Of a stretch of 60,393 nt of DNA, positions 16,230 through 24,037 are shown piece after piece. Origin of the DNA: Clostridia bacterium (GTDB lineage Bacteria; Bacillota; Clostridia; Christensenellales; CAG-138); contig JAFWOT010000025.1 in the NCBI GenBank assembly GCA_017509785.1, positions 1-60,393 of the forward strand, in the 5' to 3' direction. The stretch's first letter is position 1; each line of letters begins with the position of its first letter. Under the pieces are notes generated by a model. The model saw only the letters and a list, made by a program, of their open reading frames with translations, was not told the origin of the DNA and searched no databases. A program made the translations under genes and the position numbers.

Positions 16230-16940
16230 TCATTCCCCGATGAGCTCACCGTCATTCGGCCGCTGACCGTTCCCGAAAAGCCCCTGCCCCTGCCGGCATT
16301 CTCTAACCATCCGGGCGCCGAGCGAATACGCCCGTTTTTTCTCTTCCGGGAAAACGGTCTCATGTCGCTTTTGCTTTGCGGCGGGGTCGAACATCGTCCA
16401 ATCGAATCTCGAATAATCCTTCACCTGAAGCGTATCCCCCGATATCATCACCTTGACGGGGCCGACGAACGCTTCCAGAGTCTTCTCATAATCCCCGAGC
16501 ATCTTCCTGTACCCAAGCGGCAGATAGGCGGCTTCCGACGCGTTGCTCGTCATTATGAACAGTATCGGGATCCTGCGCTCGTTGTAGCTGCGCGGTTCGT
16601 TTTTGTACGTCAGCGATTGGAATATCAGCCTTTCGTACAGTGCGCGAAAGCCCGCGGACGCGTCGCCCAGATAGTTCGGCGTGCCGATGATAGCTCCGTC
16701 CGCCTCCCTTATGGCGGCCAGCACCTCCGCGAGTCCGTCCTTGTATACGCACTTGCCCTCGTTGGGCGCGAGCTTGCACGCGAAGCACGACATGCAGCCA
16801 TGTACGTTGTCGAGGCGATAAAGATCGAATATCCGAACCTCCGCCCCTTCCGCTTCCGCTCCCTTACCCGCTTCGCGCACCAGCGTGCCGGTGTTCATGC
16901 CGACGCGCGGGCTGCAGTTGACAACGACTATCCTTTTCAT
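16230..16940 (-). CDS. Flavodoxin-family FMN reductase
   Basis: The 236-residue protein starts with a Rossmann-like strand and FMN loop (VVVNCSPRVGMNTGTLVREA). It has a cysteine pair in GCMSCFACKLAP and an isoalloxazine loop GTPNYLGDASAGFRALYERL, typical of NAD(P)H-dependent FMN reductases or multimeric flavodoxin-fold proteins. Its substrate, quinone or other electrophile, is unknown. It follows the nitroreductase gene by ten bases on the minus strand, forming a redox operon. Confidence 0.85.
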   Translation of the reverse strand: MKRIVVVNCSPRVGMNTGTLVREAGKGAEAEGAEVRIFDLYRLDNVHGCMSCFACKLAPNEGKCVYKDGLAEVLAAIREADGAIIGTPNYLGDASAGFRALYERLIFQSLTYKNEPRSYNERRIPILFIMTSNASEAAYLPLGYRKMLGDYEKTLEAFVGPVKVMISGDTLQVKDYSRFDWTMFDPAAKQKRHETVFPEEKKRAYSLGARMVRECRQGQGLFGNGQRPNDGELIGE

Positions 16941-16950
16941 TCAATCCTCC

Positions 16951-17475
16951 TTACAGCTCGGTCACGATGCTCTCCAGGGGCATCCGTCTGAAATGCCATG
17001 CGTTCGGTTTCGAGTTCCCGGCGGGATAGCCCATCGAAAACATCATGACGGGGATGATATTCCCGGGCAGGCCGAACGTCTCGGAGACCGTCTTTGCGTC
17101 GAACCCGCGCAGCCAGACGCTGTGGACGCCAAGTTCCTCGGCCTCGTACATCATCGTCGCCGCGGCGATGGAAGCGTCCTGCTCGCCGGAGTTGTAGTCC
17201 CGGAACATGCGGTCGTGCGGCGCTTTCCATACGGTATCGAGATCGTAGCAGACCAGCAGCATCAGCGGGGCGTTGTAGTGGAACGGCGTCACCGTTCTTG
17301 CCTTTTCGAGCGCCTCGGGGCTTTGCAGCACGAAGATGCGCTGCGGCTGATAATTGCAGGCCGTCGGCACGACGCGCCCCGCCTCCAGTATCCTTTCGAG
17401 CTTTTCCCGCTCGACGGGGCGGGGGTCGAAATAACGCTCGGAATATCTGTTCTTTGCAAGTTCCAGAAAACTCAT
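16951..17475 (-). CDS. Nitroreductase-family FMN oxidoreductase
   Basis: The 174-residue protein begins MSFLELAKNRYSERYFDPRP, the classic FMN-binding RxSxRxF start of nitroreductases. It continues with LERILEAGRVVPTACNYQPQ and a GVHSVWLRGFD segment, ending in a PAGNSKPNAWH region. Such enzymes reduce nitro compounds, quinones or flavins using NAD(P)H. I chose the ATG at 17475, with AAAGGA upstream, over longer frames because the family starts here. Confidence 0.88.
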   Translation of the reverse strand: MSFLELAKNRYSERYFDPRPVEREKLERILEAGRVVPTACNYQPQRIFVLQSPEALEKARTVTPFHYNAPLMLLVCYDLDTVWKAPHDRMFRDYNSGEQDASIAAATMMYEAEELGVHSVWLRGFDAKTVSETFGLPGNIIPVMMFSMGYPAGNSKPNAWHFRRMPLESIVTEL

Positions 17476-17621
17476 ATCATTCCATCCTTTCAACCGGGGA
17501 GGCTCTTTGGAGCTCCCGTTTTCCGTTCCGATCATATTATAAATGAATCGCTTGAAAAAATCCACCCGATCGAGCATTTTTTCAATAAACAGCAAAAGCA
17601 CGGCGCGGCTCCGGGCTCACA

Positions 17622-17655
17622 AAAACTCCGCCGGGCGGATCGCCCGGGGAGTTTT
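17622..17655. terminator. Hairpin between flavoprotein genes
   Basis: AAAACTCC and GGAGTTTT flank CCGGGCG/CGCCCGG arms, giving a long stem just downstream of the 17684-18241 gene on the minus strand. The outer A/T arms provide a T-run on both strands. Confidence 0.7.
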
Positions 17656-17683
17656 GAATTCGATATGCCTTTTCCGGCGGGCG

Positions 17684-18241
17684 TTACCGTGCCTCCGGCA
17701 AAGCCCGCAGCAGCTCAGCCATGCTGCGGCCGAGCGTTTTCATTATGTTTTCACCGGTAGGGTCCCCTCCGGTATGGAGCATGTTCCAATAGCTGCTGCT
17801 GACTATGGGCATCTCGCTGTAGGAGAAATATTTATACAGCCTGTCGAGCGCGGCGGTCGATCCGGCGCGCCAAAGCGTGACTGCCGCAGCCCCGACCTTG
17901 CCCCTGAAAAGCCTGCCGTGACGGCTGCCGGCGTAGAAAACTCTGTCAAGAAGGGCCAGCAGCGCGCCGTTCGGCCCCGCGAAATAGACCGGGGAGCCGA
18001 TGACGACGCCGTCGCATTCGGCGATCATGTCTATAAGCTCGTTTGCCTGATCGTCCGTGAAAGCGCAATGATTCGTCTGCCTGCACCGTTCGCAGGCAAT
18101 GCAGCCGCGGACGGGCTTTGCGCTCAGTTGGAACCACTGTGTTTCGATCCCCTTTTCACGCAGTTCGCCTTCTATTATGCCGAGCGCGGCGGCGGTGTTC
18201 CCTTCCTTATGCGGGCTTCCGTTAATAAGCAATACCTTCAT
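17684..18241 (-). CDS. Flavodoxin-family NAD(P)H-dependent reductase
   Basis: The 185-residue protein has the FMN loop INGSPHKEGNTAAAL, a cysteine-rich CIACERCRQTNHC segment and the GSPVYFAGPNGALLALLDRV loop, all typical of the flavodoxin-2/iron-sulfur-flavoprotein-like family. The cysteines could hold an iron-sulfur cluster, though the spacing (CxxCxxC...C) is not a standard ferredoxin. Its ATG overlaps the stop of the truncated dehydrogenase at 18238 as ATGA, so it was once the second gene of that operon. Confidence 0.85.
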   Translation of the reverse strand: MKVLLINGSPHKEGNTAAALGIIEGELREKGIETQWFQLSAKPVRGCIACERCRQTNHCAFTDDQANELIDMIAECDGVVIGSPVYFAGPNGALLALLDRVFYAGSRHGRLFRGKVGAAAVTLWRAGSTAALDRLYKYFSYSEMPIVSSSYWNMLHTGGDPTGENIMKTLGRSMAELLRALPEAR

Positions 18242-18669
18242 TTTCGTTCCCCCTGAACCGTTATAACGATCTTGCCGTTTACCCCGCCCGCTTCCTGCGC
18301 GGCGAGGGCTTCGCAGATATCATGGAAATTATACACCTTCCCGACCCTCGGGACAAGCTCGTTTTCACGGATGAAGGAGAATATCCCGTCCACAGCCTCC
18401 TGCGTCGGGTAGTTGGAGAAGAACCCTGTGAGGTACACGCCGTTCGGTATGTCCTTGATCGGATCGAAGCCGTTGAGGGTATAGACTCCGCCAAGCAGCC
18501 CGGTCTGGCAGACGACGCCTCCCCTATCCACCGCGGTGAGCGTATCCTTCAGGCTGCGCGGACCGACGAGATCGAGCGCCTTTGAAACGCCTCGGATCCT
18601 GCCCGTCAGGATACCTCCGTCAAGCACGGCTTCATCCGCTTCGGGGCGCTTCCCGCCCGAAAACTCCAT
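18238..18669 (-). pseudogene. Truncated zinc-type/MDR dehydrogenase (C-terminal half)
   Basis: The frame encodes 143 residues matching only the C-terminal part of medium-chain dehydrogenase/quinone-reductase proteins: EADEAVLDGG, the LDLVGPRSLKDTLTAVDRGG segment and the closing VYNFHDICEALAAQEAGG with a NGKIVITV end. The N-terminal GroES-like catalytic domain and the nucleotide-binding GxGxxG are absent. Just upstream (18697-18725) lies a promoter facing the other way. The first half appears to have been lost by deletion. The product, if made, would be inactive as a dehydrogenase. Confidence 0.75.
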
Positions 18670-18696
18670 CGCCTTATTTTTGATACAATTCCGCCA

Positions 18697-18725
18697 TTGA
18701 CCGTCCGCCCGATCTGTGTTATCAT
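18697..18725 (+). promoter_or_regulatory. Promoter of the Na/Pi cotransporter gene
   Basis: TTGACC (18697-18702) and TATCAT (18720-18725) with a 17-base spacer, 42 bases before the ATG. Confidence 0.7.
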
Positions 18726-18767
18726 TTTACCCGATAAATATTGTTTTTTCGCACTGCGGAGGCGGCT

Positions 18768-20630
18768 ATGGATGCTTTTGACGTGATATCCCTTCTCGGA
18801 GGATTGGCGATGTTCCTTTACGGGATGCGCCTTATGGGCGATTCCTTAAAGGAGAACTCGTCCGGCGCCCTGAAGAAGGCGATGAGCAAGGTCACGAACA
18901 ACCCGATAAAGGCCTTTATTCTCGGCCTTTTGGTGACGGCGCTCATTCAGTCCTCGACGGCGACGATAGTCATCACGGCGGGCCTCGTGGCGGCGGGGAT
19001 ACTCTCGCTGCACCAGTCGCTCGGCATAATCATCGGGGCGAACGTCGGTACGACCGTGACGGGTCAGATAATACGGCTCCTCGACATAAATTCCTCCGGC
19101 TCTTCGGTGCTGCGGTTCTTCCAGCCTTCGACGCTCGCGCCGATAGCGCTCATAGTCGGGATAATACTCATAATGACCGGGTTCTTTAAGAATTCCAAGT
19201 CGATCGGCAATATCGCGATAGGGTTCGGAATACTGTTCTCGGGCCTCCTGAATATGACGGGCGCCGTCAACTCGCTCGCGGAATCCGGCGTTATAGAGGG
19301 GCTGTTCTCCGGCCTCGGCAGGAGCCCGTTCCTCGGCTACGCGACGGGCGCGGGAGTCGCATTCATGCTGCAGAGCTCGTCGGCGACGATAGGCATACTG
19401 CAGGCGTTCTCGTCTTCGGGGATGCTCTCGTTCAAGTCGATCTACTCCGTCATAGTCGGCGTGTATCTCGGCGACTGCGTGACGACCGCGATCGTCTGCT
19501 CCATAGGAGCAAGGGCGGATTCAAAGCGCGTCGGCCTCGTGAACATACTCTTCAACCTCTGCAAGAGCGCGCTGGTTCTCATCGCCGTCACCGTGGCTCA
19601 CCATACGGGGCTGCTTGACGGCCTGTGGGACACGACCGCCAATTCCGGCATGATAGCCAACACGAACACGGTATTCAATCTCGTAAGCGCGGTGCTGCTC
19701 CTGCCCCTCATTGGGGTGTTCGAGAAGGTCAGTCTCCGCGTTATAAAGAGCGAACCCGTCAAGGAGAGCAAGTACAAATCCGTCACCGACACGCTTAATC
19801 CCGTATTCTTCAACACCCCCGCGTTGGCGCTGCAGAGCTGCTACGAGACCCTCCGCACCATATTCGGCGCCGCGAGGACGAATCTCGTTAAATCCTTCGG
19901 TCTGCTCAATGAATATGACCCCGCCGTCCACAAGGAGATCCTCGCCGAGGAGGACGAGATAGACCGCATGACCGACGGCCTCAGCAGGTATCTGGTCGAG
20001 TTCCTGCCGCATCTTCAGCTTGAGAACCACGTCGCCATACTGAACCAGTATTATAAGATAATCTCGGAATTCGAGCGCCTCGGCGACCATGCCGTGAACA
20101 TAGCCGCGTACGCGGATTCGCTGAAGAAGAACGATACCTCCTTCTCCCCCACCGCGCTCTATGAGCTTGACGTGCTTGAAAAGGTGCTTCTCCGCATCCT
20201 GGACGAGACCGAGCAGACCTTCGCAAAGCGCGACGTGGAAGCGGCCGCACGCATAGAGCCGCTCGTCCAGGTGGCGAGCGACCTCATAACGGTGCTTCGC
20301 AGGAACCATCTGAGGCGCATGAGCACGGGCGAGTGCAGCCCCTACGCGAACGCCGCATTCACCGACCTCATGGTGGAGTTCCACAGGATCGGCGACGTAT
20401 GCTCGAACGTCGGCGTTGCGACCGTCGTGCGCGTACACCCGGAGCTTGCCGACCACGAGCATCTCTATTTCGATCAGCTCCACGCGGGCGGAGACAAATC
20501 CTTCGACGAGGCGTATGACAGCGCTTACCGGCTCTACACCTCAATGCTCGAAAAGCACGGGCAGGACGCCGGGACGGGGGACGCCTCTCCGGCTGAACCC
20601 GCGCCCGAGGCGGAAGGTTCGCCCGCCTGA
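18768..20630 (+). CDS. Na/Pi-cotransporter family protein with PhoU-like domain
   Basis: The 620-residue membrane protein carries the two inverted QSS motifs of the PNaS family (QSSTATIVIT at 61-70 and a second QSSSATIGIL near residue 206) within about ten hydrophobic helices. A PhoU-like cytoplasmic helical region occupies roughly residues 340-590. The family imports or exports phosphate with sodium; the direction cannot be read. GCGGAGG lies before the ATG at 18768. A bidirectional terminator follows at 20648-20685. It stands alone with its own promoter. Confidence 0.92.
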   Translation: MDAFDVISLLGGLAMFLYGMRLMGDSLKENSSGALKKAMSKVTNNPIKAFILGLLVTALIQSSTATIVITAGLVAAGILSLHQSLGIIIGANVGTTVTGQIIRLLDINSSGSSVLRFFQPSTLAPIALIVGIILIMTGFFKNSKSIGNIAIGFGILFSGLLNMTGAVNSLAESGVIEGLFSGLGRSPFLGYATGAGVAFMLQSSSATIGILQAFSSSGMLSFKSIYSVIVGVYLGDCVTTAIVCSIGARADSKRVGLVNILFNLCKSALVLIAVTVAHHTGLLDGLWDTTANSGMIANTNTVFNLVSAVLLLPLIGVFEKVSLRVIKSEPVKESKYKSVTDTLNPVFFNTPALALQSCYETLRTIFGAARTNLVKSFGLLNEYDPAVHKEILAEEDEIDRMTDGLSRYLVEFLPHLQLENHVAILNQYYKIISEFERLGDHAVNIAAYADSLKKNDTSFSPTALYELDVLEKVLLRILDETEQTFAKRDVEAAARIEPLVQVASDLITVLRRNHLRRMSTGECSPYANAAFTDLMVEFHRIGDVCSNVGVATVVRVHPELADHEHLYFDQLHAGGDKSFDEAYDSAYRLYTSMLEKHGQDAGTGDASPAEPAPEAEGSPA

Positions 20631-20647
20631 TCTCGCCGCGTGACCAT

Positions 20648-20685
20648 AAAAAAGCCTCCTGCCCATTGCGGGAAGGAGGCTTTTT
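20648..20685. terminator. Bidirectional terminator
   Basis: AAAAAGCCTCC and GGAGGCTTTTT form an 11-base stem around a 15-base loop. It serves the Na/Pi gene on the plus strand and the proline operon on the minus strand. Confidence 0.88.
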
Positions 20686-20698
20686 CGCGCCTGAAGAA

Positions 20699-21847
20699 TT
20701 ATACGACCGAGGGCTCCGTGAACAGGTTCCCCTCCGCGAAGCGGGAGAGCTTGAGCCTTGAGGCGTCGATGGTGGGCGTAAGGCCGAGTATCATCTCCGC
20801 CATGACGGTGCCGGTGACCGGGCCGAACATGAACCCGTGCCCGCTGAAGCCTACGGCGACGTAGAAGCCCTCGACCTCTTCGACCTTATCGTAGATGGGC
20901 TGGCGGTCTGGCGACATGTTGTAAAGGCCCGCCCACTGACGGATGACGCGCAGCCTGCCTATGGCGGGAAGGACGTTGTCGATGGTCTTTGCCATCTCCT
21001 CGAGGAAGTGCCACGAGGAGGTCCTTCTGAGATCCCTCGGCTCGGAGGAGTCGCTCCTGCCCATTATGAAGGAGCCGTGCGGGGTCTGCTGAACGTAGAG
21101 ATTGAGGTTGAATGCCATTACCATCGGATCCTGCATGTGGTCGACGGGCTCGGTGACGAGTATCTGGTGCCTCTCGGAATAGAGCGGGAGGTCGACCCCG
21201 ACCATCTTCGCTATCCCCTGAGACCAGGCGTTCGCCGCGTTGACAACGACTCGGGTCTCGATATAGCCCTTGTTCGTTTCGACGCCGACTATCCTGCCGT
21301 GCTCGACCTTTATGCCGGTGACCTCGGTATAGGTGTTGAATTCTACGCCGAGCCGCTTTGCCGCCTTATAGAAGGCGTCGGTGGTCTTGTGCGGGTTGAG
21401 GAAGCCGTCCTTCTGGCAGTAGGCCGCGCCCGAGAGAATGGAGGTGTTGAGGTGGGGGACGATCTCCTTCGCCTCCTCAAGGCTCACCATGCGGGAGGGG
21501 ATCCCGCAGGCGTGCTGGACCTCGATGTTCTTTCTGAATTGGGAGAGCTCCTTTTCCGTATCGGCGATCATGAGGTAGCCGCTCTGGCGGAGCTCTATGT
21601 CGCCGTCGTATTCGAGTATGTCGTTCGCGTGCTCGAAGAACTCCGTGGAATACTTGGACATGCGGCAGTTCATCTCGGTTCCCCACTGCATGCGGAAGCC
21701 CGCTCCGCAGGCTCCCGTGGAACCGGAGCAGATGAAGCTCTTTTCAAGCACGACTATGTTCTTCGCTCCCCTCGCGGCGAGGTTATAGGCGATGGAGCAG
21801 CCGGTCATGCCGGCGCCGATTATGACTATATCAGCTTTGGTCTTCAT
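20699..21847 (-). CDS. FAD-dependent amino-acid/proline dehydrogenase, beta (DAO-fold) subunit
   Basis: The 382-residue protein has an N-terminal FAD fold (IVIIGAGMTGCSIAYNLAARG), the GSTGACGAGFRMQW covalent-FAD-like region and a C-terminal VGFSGHGFMFGPVTG, as in D-amino-acid oxidase/sarcosine oxidase/HcnC proteins. In heteromeric dehydrogenases this subunit oxidises the amine substrate. It is the last gene of a six-gene operon with P5C dehydrogenase, so proline or a hydroxyproline isomer is the likely substrate. Its ATG overlaps the preceding stop (ATGA). Confidence 0.87.
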   Translation of the reverse strand: MKTKADIVIIGAGMTGCSIAYNLAARGAKNIVVLEKSFICSGSTGACGAGFRMQWGTEMNCRMSKYSTEFFEHANDILEYDGDIELRQSGYLMIADTEKELSQFRKNIEVQHACGIPSRMVSLEEAKEIVPHLNTSILSGAAYCQKDGFLNPHKTTDAFYKAAKRLGVEFNTYTEVTGIKVEHGRIVGVETNKGYIETRVVVNAANAWSQGIAKMVGVDLPLYSERHQILVTEPVDHMQDPMVMAFNLNLYVQQTPHGSFIMGRSDSSEPRDLRRTSSWHFLEEMAKTIDNVLPAIGRLRVIRQWAGLYNMSPDRQPIYDKVEEVEGFYVAVGFSGHGFMFGPVTGTVMAEMILGLTPTIDASRLKLSRFAEGNLFTEPSVV

Positions 21848-22134
21848 GCTTTTTCGCCCTCCTGCCTTTTTGCCTCCTCGGCTATGAGATGGAGCTTTAC
21901 CCCGACTACGGGGGGACGGATGTTGTGGAAATTGAGATCGGCCATGCTCTTGCCCGTGGCGTTGGAGATCTCCCTCAGCACGAGCTGACCGCAGGTCTTG
22001 CCCTGGCAGGGGCCCATGCCGATGCGGGTGATGCGCTTGATCTCATCATACGTGACGTAGCCCTGAGCGATGAGGTCGCGTATTTCCTTCAGAGTGACGT
22101 CGGAGCAGCGGCAGATAATAGTGTTCTCATCCAT
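21844..22134 (-). CDS. BFD-like [2Fe-2S] subunit
   Basis: The 96-residue protein shows the bacterioferritin-associated-ferredoxin-like pattern: ICRCSDVTLKEIRDLI followed by GMGPCQGKTCGQLV, giving four cysteines for a [2Fe-2S] cluster. Such modules occur fused to, or as separate subunits of, HcnB- and PdhA-type dehydrogenases. I chose the ATG at 22134, where AAGGAAGG lies nine bases upstream, overlapping the end of the ferredoxin gene's region. It overlaps the DAO subunit gene by four bases. Confidence 0.88.
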   Translation of the reverse strand: MDENTIICRCSDVTLKEIRDLIAQGYVTYDEIKRITRIGMGPCQGKTCGQLVLREISNATGKSMADLNFHNIRPPVVGVKLHLIAEEAKRQEGEKA

Positions 22135-22138
22135 GAGC

Positions 22139-22627
22139 TTACGCCTTCCTTCTGAAATTTCTGAAATCATAGAGGTATTCGCGGCCGACCTCCAGCGTGA
22201 CGACCGGGGTGCGGTCAAAGGAGGGCGGCGCCATCACCTTTATCACCCGCGCCGAACAGATCGGCTGACCTGCGCGGTCGAGGCCGACGACCTCCTCGCC
22301 CGCCTCGGGCAGGGGGAGGAATTCATAGGGGATGCGGAACTGAACGGTCGTATCGGACTTCGAGCCGTCGACTATCATTATAGAGAGCCCCGGGCATTTG
22401 GCGACGCAAACGCCGCAGCCGGTGCAGATATTCTCATCCCTGCAGGGGATCTCGTTTATGTCCTCCCCGATACGGATAGCGCCGAACGGGCAGGCCGTCT
22501 GGCATGGGTTGCAGGGGATCTTCTGATAACACTCCACCACGGCGACGGGGCCGCGGTTTATCCTCTCCATCGGAGGGAATTTCTCAACGACCATTGCGCG
22601 GGTGGCTATACCTGTTTTCTCAAACAT
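22139..22627 (-). CDS. Ferredoxin-like electron-transfer subunit
   Basis: The 162-residue protein contains two [4Fe-4S] motifs: CNPCQTACPFGAIRI, and CTGCGVCVAKCPGLSIMI later. It ends in a beta-rich domain (EEVVGLDRAGQPICSARVIKV). It probably passes electrons from the flavin subunits to the cell's ferredoxin or quinone pool. The order with adjacent subunits recalls the PdhX/PdhF components of archaeal L-proline dehydrogenases, though this comparison rests on layout. It is 12 bases after the alpha-subunit gene. Confidence 0.85.
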   Translation of the reverse strand: MFEKTGIATRAMVVEKFPPMERINRGPVAVVECYQKIPCNPCQTACPFGAIRIGEDINEIPCRDENICTGCGVCVAKCPGLSIMIVDGSKSDTTVQFRIPYEFLPLPEAGEEVVGLDRAGQPICSARVIKVMAPPSFDRTPVVTLEVGREYLYDFRNFRRKA

Positions 22628-22639
22628 AATCTTCCCTCC

Positions 22640-23722
22640 TTAAAGCTTGCTGTTCCTCATGCCCGCGCGGATGCGCTCCCCGACGGGACCGGACCTCAAT
22701 CCGTCAAGCTGGCTCATGTACTCGAGCTTGCGGTCATTAAGATCGGGAGGGACGTGGCCGAGCGAAGCCGCCGCGCAGAGGCCCGCAAGATAACCTTCCG
22801 CCATGGCGGAGCTTGCCTCCTCAATGCCCGAGGCGTCTCCCGCGACGAATACGCCGGGGATGCTCGTTTCAAGGGAATTCGTCCTCAGCGGGACGCTGCC
22901 CGAGAGCTGGGGCACGTATTTCATTACCGCCCCCCGCATGGCGAGCAGCTCGTTGAGCGGGCTGAGGCCGACGGAGATGCACATGACGTCCACGTCATAG
23001 CGCTTTTCGGTGCCGGGTATGGGGCGGAAGCGCTCGTCCACCTCGCAGACGACGGCGGCTTCAAGGCAGTCGGCGCCGATCGCTTCCTTGACGGTATGGG
23101 ACGTGAGTATGGGGACGCCCATCCTCGCAAGCTTCGAGGCGTGTACGAGGTACGCTCCGATTCGGGGAGCGGCGTCGAGTACGGCGACGACCTCGATACC
23201 GGCCTGCATGAGCTGATAGCTCACTATGACGCCGATGTTTCCCGCGCCGACCATGAGCACCCTGTTGCCGGGGCGAACGCCGTATACGTTCATCAAAGTC
23301 TGCACGGCGCCCGCGCCGTAGATGCCGGGCAGGTCGTTATTCGGGAAGGCGAGCGATTTTTCATACGCTCCCGTGGCGCAGACGACGGACCGCGCTTTGA
23401 TCTTGAAATACTCCTTCTCGTCCTTCAATACGGTGACGACGTTATCCTCGTAGAAGCCGACGGCAGTGGCGTTGAGCATGAGCTCGATCCTGTCGCCGAA
23501 CTCATCGACCTTCTCAAGGAGTATGTCCGCGATATCGACCCCCCTGTGGGAGGCGTACTGGCTCTCCGAGCCGAAGAACATATGGGTCTGTTTTATGAGC
23601 TGGCCTCCGGGCTTGAAGCTGCGCTCGAGCACGAGCACCTTCGCGCCGGAAGTCGCCGCGGAAATGGCGGCGCAGAGCCCCGCGGGGCCGGAGCCTATCA
23701 CGAGCAGTTCGACCTCTCTCAT
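22640..23722 (-). CDS. NAD(P)/FAD-dependent dehydrogenase, alpha subunit
   Basis: The 360-residue protein has an FAD dinucleotide fold (LLVIGSGPAGLCAAISAA), a second nucleotide fold (VLMVGAGNIGVIVSYQLMQAG) and a C-terminal GVFVAGDASGIEEASSAMAEG motif, as in pyridine-nucleotide-disulphide-like oxidoreductases. It lacks a redox-active CxxC. It matches the HcnB/PdhA-type alpha subunit of heteromeric amine dehydrogenases. Its ATG overlaps nothing upstream, but its start region overlaps the [2Fe-2S] gene stop at 23719 by four bases. Confidence 0.87.
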   Translation of the reverse strand: MREVELLVIGSGPAGLCAAISAATSGAKVLVLERSFKPGGQLIKQTHMFFGSESQYASHRGVDIADILLEKVDEFGDRIELMLNATAVGFYEDNVVTVLKDEKEYFKIKARSVVCATGAYEKSLAFPNNDLPGIYGAGAVQTLMNVYGVRPGNRVLMVGAGNIGVIVSYQLMQAGIEVVAVLDAAPRIGAYLVHASKLARMGVPILTSHTVKEAIGADCLEAAVVCEVDERFRPIPGTEKRYDVDVMCISVGLSPLNELLAMRGAVMKYVPQLSGSVPLRTNSLETSIPGVFVAGDASGIEEASSAMAEGYLAGLCAAASLGHVPPDLNDRKLEYMSQLDGLRSGPVGERIRAGMRNSKL

Positions 23723-24024
23723 TTTATAACTCCCTTCCCCTCCTGCGTCTCGACCTTCATGCCCTCTTTTATGAGGGTTATGCAGGTGCGAACGTTCGGC
23801 TCGCCGTCAACGATCATCTGACAGGAGGCGCAGTTGCCTATCGCGCAGTAGAACCCGCGCGGGCGGTGCAGCTCCGAGCTTTTGCCGAGAACCTTTACGC
23901 CCGCGGCGTGGAGGGCGGCGGCGATCGTCTCGCCCTCATAGCCCTTCATCGGGGCGCCGTTGAACGTGAAATTGACCTCCTTGCCCCTTTCGAAGGTAAG
24001 GATGGGATGCTGTGTGATCCTCAT
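23719..24024 (-). CDS. HcnA-like [2Fe-2S] subunit
   Basis: The 101-residue protein begins MRITQHPILTFERGKEVNFT and carries GFYCAIGNCASCQMIVDGEP followed by a fourth cysteine in VRTC, the plant-type [2Fe-2S] pattern of HcnA and sarcosine-oxidase-like subunits. I chose the ATG at 24024 because GAGGGTGA lies upstream; a GTG at 24033 is an alternative. It lies 13 bases after pruA. It probably relays electrons in the multi-subunit dehydrogenase encoded by the next four genes. Confidence 0.87.
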   Translation of the reverse strand: MRITQHPILTFERGKEVNFTFNGAPMKGYEGETIAAALHAAGVKVLGKSSELHRPRGFYCAIGNCASCQMIVDGEPNVRTCITLIKEGMKVETQEGKGVIK

Positions 24025-24037
24025 TGCGCTCACCCTC

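Noticed and set aside
22070..23821. 583-codon plus-strand frame opposite the dehydrogenase subunits
   Set aside because: It spans several real minus-strand genes with clear FAD and iron-sulfur motifs and has no recognisable domain.
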